DNA from: Melanocharis versteri
Taxonomy: Eukaryota > Chordata > Aves > Passeriformes > Melanocharitidae
Length of the DNA: 64,000 nt
Assembly (NCBI GenBank): GCA_013397845.1
Contig: VZTG01001067.1
Coordinates: forward strand, 1,611,670-1,675,669
Reading direction: 5' to 3'
Shown here: piece after piece, positions 61,701 to 64,000 of the stretch
How positions within the stretch are numbered: the first letter of the stretch is position 1
Layout of the letters: every line of letters begins with the position of its first letter
The notes under the pieces: model-generated
Database searches by the model: none
Told to the model about the DNA's origin: nothing
What the model saw: only the letters and a program-made list of their open reading frames with translations
Program-made: the position numbers and the translations under genes

Positions 61701-64000
61701 CTTCTTGAGACTTTTCTTTTTTAGCTTACAAGGCCAGGTTGGAAATGTAATCATACAGCATCTCTAATACTGAAAGATGTAAAGCACATAGCAGATGCAC
61801 AGGTTGGAGATACTCCTGTAAACCACACCAGACTATTTGACAGTCACATGGGGTTCCTAGGCCAAAACTCTCTTAAATGTCCTAGCAATATGTAACTTTT
61901 ATAAATATTTGTAATATTGCTGTTGGCATGGTGTTTATTTCAGTTTAAGCCATGTAATAGTTTATGTGTTTTCACCTATGAAAGGCAGACGTGGTAAACA
62001 AAAAGTTATTTTCAGTATGATTCCTAAAAATATAAAAATCTCATTGAATTTATAGATAAGTGGGATACTACAATTAATTTTTTAAAGCAAACTGATACCA
62101 CACAGTGATAAATCTGATAATCAGAGTTTTATGACAAAGCTTAGTTGAAAGCTTGAACAATTTCTGGTGGAGTTTGGGCTTCTAGAAACAGTTTCCTGAG
62201 GTGACAACAGCAGTATTTCTAGCACAAATGTAGTAATTTTAGTTTCAGAAGCAGGGTAATCCAGTTTACAGAGTCAAACAAAGTTGGTTGGAGAAAAGCT
62301 TTGAAAGTTTTTTCTCATATATCTAAATAGTCTAATTATACATCATATTTTTTACTTGTGCTGCACAGCACAGGTCAGTATCAAAAAATACTTAGGAAGG
62401 TTGGGATGTCCCTTTTCCAGAAAATCTTCGCGTAAAACATTCTCTCTCATTAGGAACCTGAAGAGCTAAGGGCATATAAACTTTTGATTGGAAAAAATAC
62501 ATAGATGCCCAATATTCTGCTACTGAGTATTTGTACTGGTTGCCAGTTTGGCAGGGTTGGGCACCTCGTGGCCTGTCTTAAGTCTGTTTTTTGATGCTGG
62601 ACTGAGCATTCCTTTGTCCATGGCCTCTGTTTGCTACACATGCTCAGAGCATGCCAATACACCTAAGCAGCCATAGGTACAAAGTGTGTTTTCAGGCATG
62701 ATTAAAGTTATGCCTCTTTTCTTTCAGAAACACAACCTGTCTTACAGTATGCCCCCACTTTAGTCAACCTCAACAACTTCATCTCAGTAGCTTTATCTCC
62801 ATTTTGCTTCAGGCAAGAGAGTGACCAAACCCTACATAATTCTCTCTCTAAGATTTAGAGGAGGAAGGACATCCTCTTTCCCATGGTGAAGTTACGATAT
62901 TCATTAAGGAGCAAAGCATTCAGGGGCAAACCAGCATAAATTAGAAGGATGATGTTTCTCTCGCCCAGTGATGGGTGGAATATTGAGCACTGGTTGTATC
63001 TCTCATGCCAAATGCATGAACAGATTGTTGTATGGGGACTAGGAACTTCCTTTTTCTGATGACAGTCTCATCGTTGATTTAGATTAATGGTTTCTAACAC
63101 CAGGTTGTTTTTTTTTTTCCTCCTAGTGCTTTGTTCCAGGGCTGTGGTGAAAAGTCTTTTTCTGAATCACCAATGTCCTTGCCATCGCGATCTCCCCTCA
63201 TAAAAAGAAGAATTAGGCTGAAACTTAGAAATTGCTTTCTGGGCATGTACTTCTGTAGCTATACAGGACAAATGTAATTGTTATCACACAATTTGATTGT
63301 GTCCATGTAAGAAACATGGCCACATACATTATGATAAATCCTAATCTTTAACAAGTCTTCCAAAGAAGCTGGGTTGTAGGATCTTCTCTTTGGGTCTTTT
63401 TTCTGTTGTCTGGTTTGGTTTTGGGTTTGATTTCCCCTTAGAACAGGGTGCTAATAACACCAAGGGCACAGGTTCCATCCCTGTATGGGCCATTCGCTTC
63501 AGGGTGGGACTTGATCATCCTTGTAGATCCCTTCCATCTCAGAATATTCTGTGTGATTCACCTCCTTATTTCTTCATTTTTGCACTGTTCTGCTTAGAGA
63601 TATTGAGAAGTGTACATTGGTACATAATATTGCATGATAGTGACCACTTTTTATATGTTCTGTACTACTTATTTATGGAGAAATGCTTTCTGTATAGTGT
63701 GTTACCTTTAGTTTCAACTATTTAGGTAGTTCCAAAAAAAGAAGCCCATTAGAGTAAGTTGACATTGGAAGATAGAAGATACTGTCTGGACTTTGTAAGA
63801 AATGCTTCTTAATATGACCCGTTTTTATTTTTCTCTTCTGCCAATTATGTTTAGGAGTGAATAGGTTTACTTGAATTCCTTCTGTAGAAGAAGTTTTACA
63901 TTTTTAAATTATTCCTTCAACAGTATTTGCACTATCTCTTCATAGGCTCTTTTTTCCCCCCTCTTCATTACAATTTAAAGAGTAAACCAATTGTGTAGTT
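55748..64000 (+). other. FSIP1: FSIP1 intron after exon 12
   Basis: AT-rich DNA following a canonical GTAAGT donor. I searched for the next FSIP1 segment (a leucine-rich stretch after the second coiled coil) and found none, so the intron probably runs past the window end. The tRNA-derived SINE at 63435-63559 lies in it. Nothing else with clear structure. Confidence 0.65.
63435..63559 (+). mobile_element. tRNA-Ile-derived SINE with CR1-type tail (passerine SINE type)
   Basis: The 5' part (about 63437-63492) resembles the 3' half of tRNA-Ile(AAT): TTAGAACAGGGTGCTAATAA with anticodon AAT at 63453-63455, a degenerate B box GGTTCCATCC (63471-63480), and GTATGGGCCA as the acceptor-arm side. It continues into a CR1-like tail: GGGACTTGATCATCCTTGTA, CCCTTCCATCTCAGAATATT and CTGTGTGATTC. 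A tRNA head plus CR1 tail is the make-up of the songbird SINE known as TguSINE1. It is 5' truncated and not a functional tRNA gene, since the D arm is lost. Confidence 0.8.

Noticed and set aside
61733..61893. Open stretch after a TTTTTTAG acceptor-like site, considered as a later FSIP1 exon
   Set aside because: Its translation does not resemble the segment expected after the second FSIP1 coiled coil, and no convincing donor closes it in the right phase.
63437..63492. tRNA-Ile gene
   Set aside because: Only the anticodon-to-acceptor half is present, the B box is degenerate and a CR1 tail follows, so it is a SINE remnant and not a tRNA gene.

Overview
This window looks like nuclear DNA from a bird, most likely a passerine. 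It is AT-rich with long introns. The dispersed repeats are CR1 LINE 3' ends in both orientations, LTR-like ERV pieces, and a tRNA-Ile-derived SINE with a CR1-type tail at about 63.44-63.56 kb, a structure known from songbird genomes. No bacterial operon, CRISPR array or prophage is present. Two protein-coding genes are recognisable, both on the + strand: the 3' part of GPR176 (orphan class A GPCR) and most of FSIP1 (fibrous sheath interacting protein 1). Human 15q14 has the same neighbours in the same orientation, so this is conserved synteny, expected on the equivalent of chicken chromosome 5 (from memory, not checked).

Layout: 1-28965 is most likely GPR176 intron 1. It has no recognisable exon and holds CR1 fragments, two LTR-like segments and simple repeats. 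GPR176 exon 2 is 28966-29218 and the last coding exon is 30101-31208, ending at a TAG stop. The stretch 31209-37315 is 3' UTR plus intergenic DNA, including a GC-richer patch at 35.0-35.3 kb with two CACGTG E-boxes in a perfect inverted repeat. At 37316-38843 a 762-bp block carrying the FSIP1 CpG-rich promoter, exon 1 and a polypyrimidine minisatellite occurs twice in tandem. The copies differ at about 1% of sites and a single N sits at the junction, so this may be two alleles assembled in series. FSIP1 coding exons then run from 39163 to 55747: eleven exons, 1428 nt, 476 codons, with every splice phase compatible. The C-terminal exons were not found and should lie beyond 64000.

Biology: GPR176 is known as a Gz-coupled, constitutively active orphan receptor linked to the circadian clock. 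FSIP1 is a coiled-coil protein of the sperm fibrous sheath and cilia. They are neighbours with no known joint function. The points most worth checking are (1) the promoter duplication with an N, (2) a GTG codon where mammalian FSIP1 has its start ATG, with a possible in-frame upstream ATG in only one promoter copy, and (3) a 66-bp in-frame tandem duplication at the end of a FSIP1 exon that copied the splice donor while the upstream donor was lost. I found no wholly new multi-gene system; the novelty here is gene-structure evolution and assembly structure.
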